Shown in pieces: positions 1-10,160 of a stretch of 64,000 nt of DNA. The DNA is from Anadara kagoshimensis (lineage: Eukaryota > Mollusca > Bivalvia > Arcoida > Arcidae), in NCBI GenBank assembly GCA_021292105.1, contig CM037861.1, forward strand, positions 46,066,310-46,130,309, written 5' to 3'. Both the position numbers and the translations under genes were made by a program. The number at the start of each line of letters is the position of its first letter. Position 1 is the stretch's first letter. The notes under the pieces are model-generated. The model had not been told where the DNA came from. It did no database searches and worked only from the letters and a program-made list of their open reading frames with translations.

Positions 1-149
1 AGAATTTTTGGCTTTACCTTGCCAGATGACTAATTTGTCAATTTAAATAGTAATTAATTATTATAACCTATTTATAAACAATATTTTTAATTATCACTTA
101 AAATCAGTAATATTGTAAATATCAGAACTGAATTTCAAATATTCAGCTC

Positions 150-690
150 AAATGGTAGAGCACTTGCAAACAGTGTGGGAGATCCTGGGTTCAATCCCCG
201 GTGTGACCTGCATCTTTCTCCTTCCTGCTAAAATTTAGTGGACACTGTGAGTGTGGCCGTCAGAAATGGTGGACTGGCAACATTACTAAAAGGTCATCCA
301 GAGCATGGAATTTGGGGAGATTTAACATGGAATCATAATAACAGAATGAATGTAATGGACTGGGTAGCTAAGTTGGTAAAACAACTGCCTATAGAGTTTT
401 TGGGTTTGATCAGGGTCTGACCTTGCATTTTGGTTTTTTCCTGTTACACAATTTTTTGAGGAATGGCAATCTATTAACCGACCCTGCATTTTTTCTCATT
501 CCTGTTACAGTTTGGTGCCCATCTTGGACCTTGGAAGTGGTGGACTGGCAAATGCGTGCCAAATAAATGATTGGAGTGATGTAGCGGTCTGGGTTGCTCA
601 GGGGTAAAGCACTTGCCTATAGTGTGGGAGGTTACAGGATTGATTCTCTGTTCGACCCTGTATTTTTCTCTTTCCTGTTACATACATATT
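150..690 (+). repeat. Tandem tRNA-derived SINE-like units (about 3 copies)
   Basis: Three related segments start near 150, 365 and 585, about 215-220 bases apart. Each has a tRNA-like head with an A-box-like stretch (TGGTAGAGCAC, or GGGTAAAGCAC in the third) and a B-box-like stretch about 35-40 bases later (GGGTTCAATCCC in the first). Each is followed by a T-rich segment ending in TTTCCTGTTACA or a relative. The segments between heads also match each other (GGTGGACTGGCAA twice). This looks like a tandem or multimeric SINE, not a functional tRNA: no acceptor stem closes around the boxes. The short reading frames here are by-products. Confidence 0.6.
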
Positions 691-732
691 ATATACACAG
701 TGTGTATGTTCAACCCTCAGTATCAGGTTGAG

Positions 733-769
733 TCCTTTTTTCGTAGTCGTATACAGCTACGAAAAAAGT
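733..769. repeat. Short perfect hairpin (12-bp arms)
   Basis: CTTTTTTCGTAG and its exact reverse complement CTACGAAAAAAG flank a 10-base loop. It lies just after the SINE-like array. It could be the remnant of a tiny palindromic transposon or a cruciform-forming site. No function can be assigned. Confidence 0.55.
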
Positions 770-931
770 GTATGATATTTTTATCTAACATTTCCAATTA
801 GGTTATTTAAAATAATAAAAAAAACAATACTTTATGTGAAAACACTACACAGAAAACCACTGAACTATGCTATGACATGTTCTGTAGTAATGATGTCGTT
901 GTTTCCATTTGACAAATCGGAGATTCCCCAA

Positions 932-939
932 TGACGTCA
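932..939. promoter_or_regulatory. Palindromic CRE-like site TGACGTCA
   Basis: An exact 8-base CREB/ATF consensus palindrome. One such octamer is expected by chance about every 65 kb, so alone it is weak. It lies about 2 kb upstream of the first recognised exon at 2965. Confidence 0.2.
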
Positions 940-1955
940 CAATAAGAAATGCATGTGTACTTTACCGCTAGTCACAGTGTGGTGATACAAGATTCTGTAT
1001 CATACGTGTTCGATAAAACTTGTATTTCGTCAAATCAGATAGAAAAACTACTGTAGACTAATGTTAGATAAAATACAATACCATGCCATGTAAATTTGTT
1101 ACATAATCAAAATTTCCTTTTATTCTCTGGCCTTTATAATTTATGGATTTGTGCCCCCAAAAAGACATTAATTAAATTAGGACTTAGTGGGCTGATTAAG
1201 CAGATTAAATATTATGGAGCGTGTGAACTGAATATGAATCACCACCATGTATTATGAAAGTAAACAGTCAGTAAGTTCCTGAGGTCCTACTGCATCTGTA
1301 TCCGGAAAAACTCAAGCGGTATTTTCCACGTTTTTCCAAAAGATCGGAAACTGGACGCGTTCAGATAAAAACAAAAATATTATACCTTTCTCCATTATAA
1401 ATGACGACGCCGCCGTGGGCGTGTGCTGTGTTCAAAGACATATTTTTCGATACTGAAAACTGAACGATATTTTGCGTCGAGTACCTTCTATTTTTGTTGA
1501 TGTAATATTCACTTCCTGTAAACAAGGTGGTCAGATAAACGTTTGTCAGCAACGCAGTGTAGACATTATCAAGCGTCTTTACGGCACAGATTTAGCTGTC
1601 AAATTTAGCCACCAAATGTCATAACACATAAGAAGAATCACACGACTGGGTCTTTATTGTAAGTGAAAACAGTGACATATTTAAAGGTGCATAGAAATGA
1701 CAGGTGAATACCACAGTGTGACTACTTAGTCTTTACTAGACAAGTTATTCTGGCCATGCCCACCTCTTGTGGATGCATAATTTTTGCATAGAATTTATGA
1801 TTTTTATAGCACCATTTCTTGTCAAGTTGTATAATACCAGGTTGGGGAAAGTTATCCAGATGTCACATTTTGGTAGATGATTCAATATTTGCTATATTCA
1901 TTTTTGTGCAAAATTTAAGTATTTTTTTAATTTATGGTTTAATTTAAAGACAGAA

Positions 1956-2015
1956 GGGACCACACCACATTCATTATAAAATTTTAAAATTGAAATTTTA
2001 TAATGAATCTGGCCC
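1956..2015. mobile_element. Miniature palindromic element, copy 1 (about 60 bp)
   Basis: Near-palindrome: the right arm reversed reads GGGCCAGATTCATTATAAA and the left arm is a diverged match (GGGACC, ATTCATTATAAA). A second copy with the same termini but a longer centre lies at 23236-23318. This is a very small MITE-like family of unknown superfamily. Confidence 0.5.
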
Positions 2016-2964
2016 TTTTGGTTTAAACTTAAAAGTTCATTTCCTTGAATTAAAAGCTACAATTTAGTTTTTGGAATTTGAATAGATTTATTTATAGTAA
2101 TAATACATAAAAGATGGTTACAGGAAAACAGTTTGCATATATAACACGCATAACAAAATTTAACATCTAATTTTTACCAGAGTGATATCCAAACTACCGT
2201 ACTAGAGAGACTGCAGAATATTGGGAGAGACTAACATCTGTTGTAAATGATGTCAACTGGAAGTCTTGTGTGGCTATTTGTTGACTGATTATCGTATAGC
2301 ATATTTTGATGAATTTTTTGGGTTTCAAAGGCAGGCATTGATCTATTGTTTGTTTTAGTAAAAAAAAAAAAAAAAAAAGAAAGACCCCCATACATACCAT
2401 CCCAAACAAAGGCCTATTATAAGGCATTTCCAGTTTGATTGGAGGTATTCACAGGCTGAAAATTTAAACATTGTGTCTTTATTAGTAGCTGTTGCCAGTG
2501 AATTGGCAAAATATGTTACGATTTCCATTTTGACGATATATTGAATTTTGATTTTATTATTTAAAATATTAGGAATGATTAGCAGCATTATTCAGTGCAA
2601 TAGTTTGTGCTCTCAGCATTTATATAGCCTTGTGTCTATATTTGTATTATAGCTTTATAAATTACCAGTATATCTGGCTAAATTAAAATAGAGTGTGTGT
2701 GTATAATTTGGGAGTACTGCCCTATACCAAGTTTAAAGTGGGGATGTGAAAAGGTGTGACACTTTCATTTTTTGTGTCCTCTTTTGTTTAATGAATTTTG
2801 TCTTTTTATCTTTTTTTAATTTTAATTGAAGGATGAAGATGGGATCCCAAAAGGAATTATATGTGCTATTTAATTGATCTTTTTGTTACAAAACAAATAG
2901 ACATAGTAGTAAATATTACAGATGTGATTTAAAAAGTTTACAACATATTTATATAAGCCACAAG

Positions 2965-3241
2965 ATGCCTACTGTCAGTGGTCCTACTGACATTGACACT
3001 AGCGGTGTATCTGTACGTCCAAGCCATAGAAGTTACAGAGAGTACCTGCAGCAACAGCGTCAGACTCGCCGTGTTAAGGACGATATTGGAGGTGGACCAA
3101 AGTTATGGCGTCAGATGATGATTGGTTTTGTTGGTGCTGCTTGTGTTGGACTTATTATGTTAATATTGGGAGGAATTTTCATTGCTGAGGCCATTAAATC
3201 TAGATATTCCATAACAATTATGTTGTGTGTCATGGGAATGG
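2965..3241 (+). CDS. Exon 1 of the two-pass membrane protein
   Basis: Encodes residues 1-92 plus one base: the polar N-terminus, the first membrane segment and the start of the second (ITIMLCVMGM). The donor is ATGG|GTAAGC, phase 1. The bases before the ATG (CCACAAG) could also be a weak acceptor, so the exon may extend or start slightly differently. Confidence 0.78.
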
Positions 3242-4173
3242 GTAAGCAATATATTTATATGATATATAATTTGAGAATATTTAGTATGGGAGTTAATAAG
3301 ATGGAATGAAACAGAGTTTGCACAAAAAACTTCCCTGCAGCATCCAAGACCTACCAATACTATAAATACTTTGTAACAGATTTGTAGAAAAACTTTTCTA
3401 TCATTTTGTTAATTAATAACAAAATTTACAGACTACCGATTCTCATATTAAGTCATTTGAAAATCTTCTCTGAATCCATTGTATCAGATTTTAAGTGTTG
3501 AAGGTCCTTTTGAAGTTTTTACAAATCAGATTTCTATATCATTGAAAGATGACTGTTCATCCTATTATGGATGACAGAAACTTATACAATGTGATATTAC
3601 TTAATTTAGCTGCAGAAATTAGATTGGTAGCCATTAACATAAGAATTTATAACAAGTTCCATACAGAAATGTATTATTTGTTTGTAATTAATAAAGTATA
3701 CAAATTATTGTACTTCTTGCAAATAGCTCACTTATAAAAATTTAGTTATTTCAGTCTAAATTAAATCTTAAACCTATAGATCTAAAGAAAATATAATAGT
3801 AACTACCAGTATATGTATTATTCTAAACAGTTAAACCTGCTCTTATTTTGCAGCACTAGACTATATACCGGTACCAATCATACTAGATGAGTGTCATAAT
3901 CTTCACTGGGTAAAAAAGGTCTGGGTTTCCCTCAATACATGTACACACATATTTAAGGAATTGTCTGAATAGATACAGTTTCTCCAGCTTCAGATGAAAT
4001 ATAACACTTAAGCAATGTAACAATAATTTTGTAATTTCAGTGTGTGGGTTGATTATTGTGGTTGGAACAGTGATACTTGGTAAACTATTTATCTCAAGAA
4101 AGTGGAGAATAGCTCATGGTAGAAATGATTCCAGACAACCTCCACAGGAGTGTTTTCATACATGCTCAGGTAA

Positions 4174-4235
<62 letters not shown>

Positions 4236-4336
4236 CTTGGTTATCTATTTATATCTAGAAAGTGGAGGATAGCTCATGGTAGAAATGATTCCAGACAACC
4301 TCCACAGGAGTGTTTCCATACATGCTCAGGTAAATA

Positions 4337-4369
<33 letters not shown>

Positions 4370-4384
4370 TAAATGCTCAGGTAA

Positions 4385-4432
<48 letters not shown>

Positions 4433-5269
4433 AAATGACATTTCAAGATAAAACAGTTAGTTCAATATTGCCCACACTGCTACACACTGTGTCACACATC
4501 AACAAATATATATTCTTTGTAATCAATGTTTTCAGCTTGTCACATTGTCATGTCAATTTCTGTTGTTCTTTTAAACTTAATAATAAACTCACCATAATTC
4601 AGAGAGAAAAAAGCAATATCTAGCTATTGTGAGTTCCACTGATGTTAGCAGATGGCCCGAAATGATGGAATTATACAGTAATGAGGGCATTTTTGGTACT
4701 GAAACCAATTACCAAGTTAGATAAATTGTCAATTGTTCTCATTAATATTACCGGTAGTGTGTACATATGTGTTACATAAAGGCGAGCTCTTCCCATGGGG
4801 CCACATTACCATAAAACAAATACATGGGGGGAAGAGAGATTCATATCTTGAAAGTTGAGAATAGCTCATCATAGAAATGATTCCAGACAGCCTAAAGAGA
4901 AATGTTTTTCTCAGTAAGTGCAAGAGAGAGCATGCAATACAGATTGTTAAATTTCCATCAGATTGTTAAGTTTAGATGAATGATAAATTTGTAAAGATTT
5001 GCAAAAAAAAATATAATAGATTGAATAAATATCTCTATTGAATATTTTCAGTAATATACACACCATCTCAGGACCAGTTAGCTTTTCCAATCCACCAGAT
5101 GGAGCCACCACCACCATATGAATCAATTATGATGACATCATTTCCTCGTTCTGATTCCAATGACAGCAATGCCACAGGAACAATACAGCAGGTACAAGCT
5201 GTCATGGCAATGCCACCAAAATATTCAGATATAAGTGGACCAATACCGCCTTATGGAGAGTCTATATAA
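2965..5269 (+). CDS. Two-pass membrane protein with PPxY tail (three exons, 207 aa)
   Basis: Joined exons 2965-3241, 4041-4169 and 5052-5269 give 207 residues; both introns are phase 1 with GT-AG ends. Residues 1-48 are polar with a basic stretch (QQQRQTRRVK). Hydrophobic segments lie at about 51-74 and 82-108, separated by a short loop, so both termini are probably cytosolic. A basic stop-transfer SRKWRIAHGRN follows. The tail has PPPY at 155-158, PPKY at 190-193 and ends PPYGESI. PPxY motifs bind WW domains, for example of NEDD4-type ubiquitin ligases, so an adaptor or trafficking role is a reasonable inference. The layout resembles vertebrate TMEM51 and TMEM174 (two membrane segments, PPxY tail), but I cannot assign orthology. 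The start codon is the first in frame in this exon; a 5' untranslated exon upstream is likely. Confidence 0.8.
4041..4169 (+). CDS. Exon 2 of the two-pass membrane protein
   Basis: Acceptor GTAATTTCAG at 4040, donor CTCAG|GTAAAT at 4170, phase 1 at both ends. It completes the second membrane segment (CGLIIVVGTVILGKLFI) and adds the basic juxtamembrane part and QPPQECFHTCS. Its 3' half is duplicated twice in the following intron, and a GA microsatellite starts six bases after the donor. Confidence 0.8.
4176..4228 (+). repeat. (GA)n microsatellite
   Basis: About 26 GA units with one late AAAG interruption, directly after the exon 2 donor. A second, shorter GA tract at 4338-4368 follows the duplicated exon copy in the same relative place. 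Confidence 0.95.
4245..4345 (+). pseudogene. Intronic duplicate of the 3' half of exon 2
   Basis: Bases 4085-4185 (end of exon 2, donor, start of GA tract) recur here at a 160-base offset with few differences, including the donor-like CTCAGGTAAAT at 4327-4337. No acceptor is copied, so this is a partial exon duplicate that is probably not spliced in. In the coding frame, reading through from exon 2 stops at about 4258, before the duplicate contributes. Confidence 0.75.
4388..4430 (+). repeat. (CA)n microsatellite
   Basis: About 21 CA units just after the second GA tract and two more copies of the GCTCAGGTAAAT fragment. It lies within intron 2 of the membrane protein gene. Confidence 0.95.
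4837..4932 (+). pseudogene. Older, diverged duplicate of the exon 2 end
   Basis: ATCTTGAAAGTTGAGAATAG through GATTCCAGACAGCC matches the exon 2 3' half with many changes, and is again followed by a short GAGAGAG tract. It is more diverged than the copy at 4245, so at least two duplication events are implied. Confidence 0.6.
5052..5269 (+). CDS. Exon 3 (last) of the two-pass membrane protein
   Basis: Acceptor ATATTTTCAG at 5051. It encodes the cytosolic tail from residue 136: PPPPYESI, a Ser/Asn/Gln-rich linker, PPKYSDI and the terminal PPYGESI, then TAA at 5267-5269. The clustered proline-tyrosine motifs are strong evidence that this frame is real. Confidence 0.82.
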
Positions 5270-6666
5270 ACTTGTTTACAACCAGCTGGACTTCAGCATT
5301 TAATGTACAAATAGACAATGCCATTTTCATAGATTTAGAAGTGACCAAGTTTGTCTTAAGTAAAGAATGGTTTAATTTAAAGATGTTCATCTACATGAAG
5401 TTCTTGTTTTCTCCAAGCATGAAACTTTCATTTTGAAGATTTGAAGGTGAGCTCAAAAGATTGAAAGAGAAGACACAAAAACATTCAGATTGATATTATA
5501 ATGTTGATAACTAAATATTGTTTTGTATTTAAATTTTAAAGATTTCCATTTTTATTGTGGATAATAGATAAAATAAGTCCAATCATATCTTAACCAGAAC
5601 TATAATGGTCTAAATACTTGTACTTCTTGAATTATTCTGAAGAATACTTACTATCATCTTCATTACTCATGAGACATATGTCTGTGACAAACTGCGGACA
5701 TGAGTCTGTGACAAGCTCCCACCATTTTCCCTATCCTTTGCCATACATCACCATTACTCTATTGTTTGGATATGGAATCATATCATCTGTTCTTTTCATT
5801 TAATTCATAATCAAAATTTTTATAGTCATGTTATTTTAGATTTTTGTCTAAAAATATAATATTTCTAAAATATAACTATGGTTCTAAGAAGAGTTAAACT
5901 GTATGAATTGATTACTAGTCTTGTATAGTATTTGTCCTAGAAAATGACTTTAGCACAGCTAGTCCCTATGAACATACACCGTATGTAGATTGATGTAGAC
6001 ATTTTAATATAGTGTATGCTCCAGACAGTAGAAGTATCAGTTTATAAGAACAAATAGAAACAGTGATAGTAATAGAAATATTTGCAGGAAGAAACCCTCT
6101 TGGTTTTTAGTCCATGAATGAGTTTGTTTTAAGAAATTTTGACAATGTTTAGTCCATGAATGATTTTGCTCTCAGAAATTCTGGCAGTTTTTGGTCCATG
6201 AATGATGTCACTGCAAGAATTTTTGTTGTTTCACCATTGACAATTGTCGAAAACAGGTGACCAATTCATTCACCAAGAGTTGACATTCCTGGTTTGTTAC
6301 CAGTCACCAAATCTGAAAGTTGTGAATATTTTTATGTAAATGTATAAAGTTTTCCAACCATGTTGTGACAAAGTCTATATCAGTGGCAACTATTGAAATA
6401 GGGCAAATCTCAATGATATAGTCATTTTCATATGCCATATTAACACTGTCATATGTAATTACTGTAATTAGTGATAGGTTGAGTTTAATCTCATTCTTTT
6501 CATGCCTTTAACCTTTGACATTCCTTTAATTAAAAGATATTTTTTTCTTTATTTTATAAGCAATTTAAGCCAAGCAGTTAGTTTTACATTCTCCTTTTTG
6601 GTTGTGTAATATTATTAAATGGCTGATAAATTTATTACATTATACAACCAAAACCTGCGAAATAAA
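5270..6666 (+). other. Probable 3' untranslated region; AATAAA at 6661-6666
   Basis: No further exon is visible. The first exact AATAAA seen after the stop codon is at 6661-6666, which would give a 3' UTR of about 1.4 kb; a variant signal further upstream cannot be excluded. At about 6095-6225 there is a three-copy repeat of about 46 bp around AGTCCATGAATGA. Confidence 0.35.
6095..6225 (+). repeat. Short tandem repeat, about 46 bp x 3
   Basis: Three imperfect units contain TTTTAGTCCATGAATGA followed by a gap and AAGAAATTTTGACA or a relative. It lies in the presumed 3' UTR. Confidence 0.7.
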
Positions 6667-6914
6667 GACACTTAAAAGATTAAAATAATTGATACTTTAT
6701 AAGAAGAAACATTCACGAGGAAGAAATATTCACAGTTTTCATGGTAACACTTGTACCCCAAAAATATATTTTCAGCGAAAATTATGTATCTTCCTTAGTT
6801 CACTTTCCATAAAGTCAGAACTGTAAAAATTTCTTACTGTGAAATAGTCACGAAAACTAAAACCATGAAAGTTTCCTACCACTAATATTTTTTCTTATAC
6901 AGTAGGTGAAAAGA

Positions 6915-7140
6915 AGGAGAGCTCAGTGGCCAAGTGGTCTATAGCACATGTTTACGGATCACAGCGCATCTCACTGCTTGGGTTCAAATCCCTATCAGGG
7001 CAGATCCTAGTGTGAGGAATTTTGTCAGTTCACTTGTCAAAAGTCGTTGGTGTTCTCCGCCCACTCTGGTTATCTTTCACGATCCAAGAACTGACCACCT
7101 CGATATAAAGAAAATAATCTTGACTGACACATAAAAGATC
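6915..7140 (+). repeat. tRNA-derived SINE, class A
   Basis: The head reads GAGCTCAGTGGCCAAGTGG with the B-box-like GGGTTCAAATCCC about 60 bases on. The body runs CAGATCCTAGTGTGAGGAA ... GTTCTCCGCCCACTCTGG and the tail is ACCACCTCGATATAAAG ... ATCTTGACTGACACATAAAA. Related copies lie at 13690-13880 (minus), 21595-21765 (minus) and 50548-50790 (plus). The tail is shared with a different SINE class (see 19785-20083). Confidence 0.75.
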
Positions 7141-7844
7141 ATTATTCCATTCTTATAGATTCCAATCTATTCTTTACAGAAAGAAAGATAATTTGATCTG
7201 ATGTCCCACCCAGTGTCATATTGTCTTATACCTTCAGTCATGTTCATATATTTTTCTTCTCCTATGAACTTTTCTCATATTCAGTTTTCAATTTCTTACA
7301 TTGTGATGTTTGCTTATTATTTTTGAAGATTATTATGTAAACAGAATTGTTTATATATAAACAGAGTTATCAATATGTTATATGTGTGAAACATTCCATA
7401 AAAGTCATAGCTCTGTAGTTACTGTTATTTACATGTATAAACAGAAAATTTTCAAAGATGATACAGTAACGACTATAACCATATGATCAAATTTTAACAA
7501 ATTTATATAAGTGATTTCAGGTATTATTAAAATGAACGAACTTAATACATATACAAAATGTACTTAGTTTCCAAAATTAACTGGTATATAGAATTTTTCA
7601 TTCATTAACAGATTTCAAATGAGAAATTATTTTTGATTTGCCTTTTAGATTTTATCAGAGCTTAGGCATAGAATGCCTAGAATGTTTGAAAATGTGTTAC
7701 ATTAATGACTGGTTATTCACAAGATGGGCTTATGTCAAATTAAACTTGTTATTAATATTAGAGATGTTACAATAGATATTTATTTATTATTACATGTAAG
7801 TATAACTGATGTGTTGTTATATTGTCATTTTGTAAATTGGCTAT
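7141..7844. other. No gene seen
   Basis: AT-rich sequence with no supported exon, RNA gene or clear repeat on either strand. Confidence 0.5.
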
Positions 7845-8275
7845 CTTGAATTTAGGTCGCTGTGCCAATTTTGTGAATTGACTATCTGGAATTTATGGTT
7901 ATTGACTTTATTGATTTTAGGTCACTTACAATTTTTGTAAATTGATTATATGAAATTTAGGTCGCTGTAACACTTTTTGTAAATTGATTATATGAAATTT
8001 AGGTCGCTGTGACAATTTTTGTTAATTGACTATGGAATTTAGGTCGCTGTGACAATTTTTGTAAATTGATTATATGAAATTTAGGTCGCTCACAGTGACG
8101 ATTTTTGTAAATTGATTATATGAAATTTAGGTCGCGGTGACAATTTTTGTATATTGATTATACGAAATTAAGGTCACTGTGACATTTTTTGTAAATTGAT
8201 TATATGAAATTTAGGTCACTGTGACAATTTTTGTATATTGATTATATGGAATTTAGGCCGCTGTGACAATTTTGT
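7845..8275 (+). repeat. Minisatellite, about 43 bp x 10
   Basis: Units of the type TTTTTGTAAATTGATTATAT, GAAATTTAGGTCGCTGTGAC recur about every 40-48 bases. The first units are more diverged; variants have GTCACT for GTCGCT. Confidence 0.9.
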
Positions 8276-8745
8276 AATGCTTAACTGTGGTGCTTATTGA
8301 TGGTACATGTAAAGAAAGAAATGAAAAGGAGAAAAATTGAATGAGGTGAAAAACGTCAGAACATTATTGTTATCATGACATTTTTCTTGTATAATTTCTT
8401 GTTAAAACTGACAAGTTTCAAAAGAATTGAAAGATGTGAAAAAAAATAAAATAGACACAAAGTCCTTATATTATTATATTTCTTTTTCATTTCTCTCTTT
8501 ACAAGTACCTGTTTTATGTTGATATATTTGTAATTTTGTACATGTGTATGCATTTGAATTTATTGCTGTAATGCTGTTAAAGTTCAGTATTTTATTTTTT
8601 ATTACTGCATGAAAACTAATTCTTCCCTTTATTACAGCATAGTTTGTTAACTTTTACAAAATAATGATTTAAAATGTTCCTGGGAATTATCTCCCATTAA
8701 GATCATTTGCCAATACCTTATTTGATTTCTTTTTAATTTGTGATT

Positions 8746-10160
8746 TTTAGCTCACCTGAGCCAAAAGGCTCAGATGAGCTATTGCTATCTATCACCGTCC
8801 GTCGTCCGTCGTTCGTCGTTCGTCGTCCGTCGTGCGTAAACTTTACATTTTAATCTTCTCCTCCAAAACTACTGGGCCATATTTGATGAAACTTGGTGAT
8901 TGTTATGCCTGGGTAACAGGCTTTCAAAATTGTGTTCGGGGTTTGACCACGCCCAACAATATGGCTGCCGTTACTATAAATAGCCAAAAGACAAAAAAAT
9001 CTTCTTCTCTGAAACCAAAAGGTGCAGGCAAATTTTGATTGGATATTTGGATTCAGGATACCTAGATACACTATAATTGTGTTTTTCATGAAAATTGAAC
9101 GAAAAATAGGTTACGCGTTTTTTGCGTAAAATTATGTAATTTTTTAAATGTGACATTTATTGTTATAACTTCATAATGGCTGAAGATAATTGTATGGAGT
9201 TTTCACTGTTGATCTTGTCTTGCGATTTTCTTCCGATTGATGTCAAGGTCAAAGGTCAAGGTCATGTCCCAGTTTTTGACATTTGATAAAAAATGCTATT
9301 TTTTAAACATTTCTGGTGATAATGATGTAGGATTTTTGGTTAATTGTAGGTTTTGACATGACGATCATTTTGATATATCGATTAAGTTCATGGGTTCAAA
9401 GGTCAAGGTCACAGATGTATAAGTTTACCAAAATAGTTAATTATCTGCAAAACTATGAACTTTTTGTATAGGCATGTATATTAGAATATTGTAGGTAATG
9501 GCCCAATGGTCATTTTGATATATGAATAAAGGTCATGAGTTCAAAGGTCAAGGTCACAGATGTGAATGAATACCTGAATGGTTAATTATCTTGAAAACTG
9601 TTAACTTTTTGTATATGCATGTATATTAGAATATTGTAGGTATTAGCCTAAAAACCATTTGATATATGAATGAAGGTTATGGGTTCAAAGGTCAAGGTCA
9701 CAGATGTGAACAAGGTCTGAAATGATTATTTATCTCAAAAACTATAAACCTTTTGTATAGGCATGTATATTAGAATATTTAGGTATTATCCTAATGATCA
9801 TTTTGATATATGAATTAAGGTCATGGGTTCAAAGGTCAAGGTCACAGATGCCAATGATTACCTAAATGGTTAATTATCTTGAAAACTATTAACTTTTTGT
9901 ATAGGCATGTATATTAGAATATTGTTGGTACTGGCACAGTGGTCACTTTGATATATGAATGAAGAGCATGGGTTCAAATTTCAAGATCACAGATACAAAC
10001 AAGTACTGAGATGTTTATTTATCTCAAAAACTATAAACTTTTTGTATAGGGATGTATATTAGAATATTGGGCGAATTATCATTTTGATATTTGAATGAAG
10101 CTCATGGGTTTAAAGATCGGTGATCAGGTGAGCGTTAAGGCCCATGGGCCTCTTGTTAAG
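8746..10160 (+). mobile_element. Helentron-like non-autonomous element (about 1.4 kb)
   Basis: The 5' end begins AGCTCACCTGAGCC and folds with AGGCTCAGATGAGCT just downstream. The 3' end has ATCAGGTGAGC, an inverted match to the 5' CTCACCTGA, then a palindrome GGCCCATGGGCC followed by TCTTGTT. Five units of about 145 bp lie inside (9360-10110), each with GGTTCAAAGGTCAAGGTCAC and GCATGTATATTAGAATATT. Short asymmetric terminal inverted repeats, a 3' palindrome and a core of tandem units are the layout of Helentron-associated elements. No coding sequence is present. The family call is inference; the motif GCTCACCTGAGCC is, from memory, common in mollusc genomes. Confidence 0.6.
9360..10110 (+). 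repeat. Internal 145-bp tandem units of the Helentron-like element
   Basis: The GCATGTATATTAG motif recurs at about 9472, 9617, 9761, 9904 and 10050, i.e. spacings of 145, 144, 143 and 146. Each unit has GATATATGAAT, the GGTCAAAGGTCAAGG-like block and an A-rich segment. Confidence 0.85.

Larger units (their letters stand above)
770..2964. other. Upstream region of the two-membrane-segment gene; no coding exon found
   Basis: No convincing exon was seen. The stretch at about 1300-1600 is richer in CpG than its surroundings (GACGACGCCGCC, GGACGCG, TTGCGTCGAG) and could be a promoter or 5' untranslated exon of the plus-strand gene starting at 2965. A full palindromic TGACGTCA lies at 932-939. 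There is a 19-base A run at about 2361-2379. The assignment to the downstream gene is inference. Confidence 0.3.

Noticed and set aside
150-235. Possible functional tRNA gene
   Set aside because: A and B boxes are present but acceptor and anticodon stems do not pair and the unit repeats twice downstream, so it is a SINE-type repeat.
4116-4623. Frames rich in RERERE and THTHTH
   Set aside because: Translations of the GA and CA microsatellites and of the duplicated exon end.
7845-8275. CRISPR-like regular repeat array
   Set aside because: Units are contiguous diverged minisatellite copies without unique spacers, in an animal genome.
8832-9156. Frames of 60-79 codons on both strands
   Set aside because: They lie in the 5' part of the Helentron-like element, which recurs as a non-coding repeat type.
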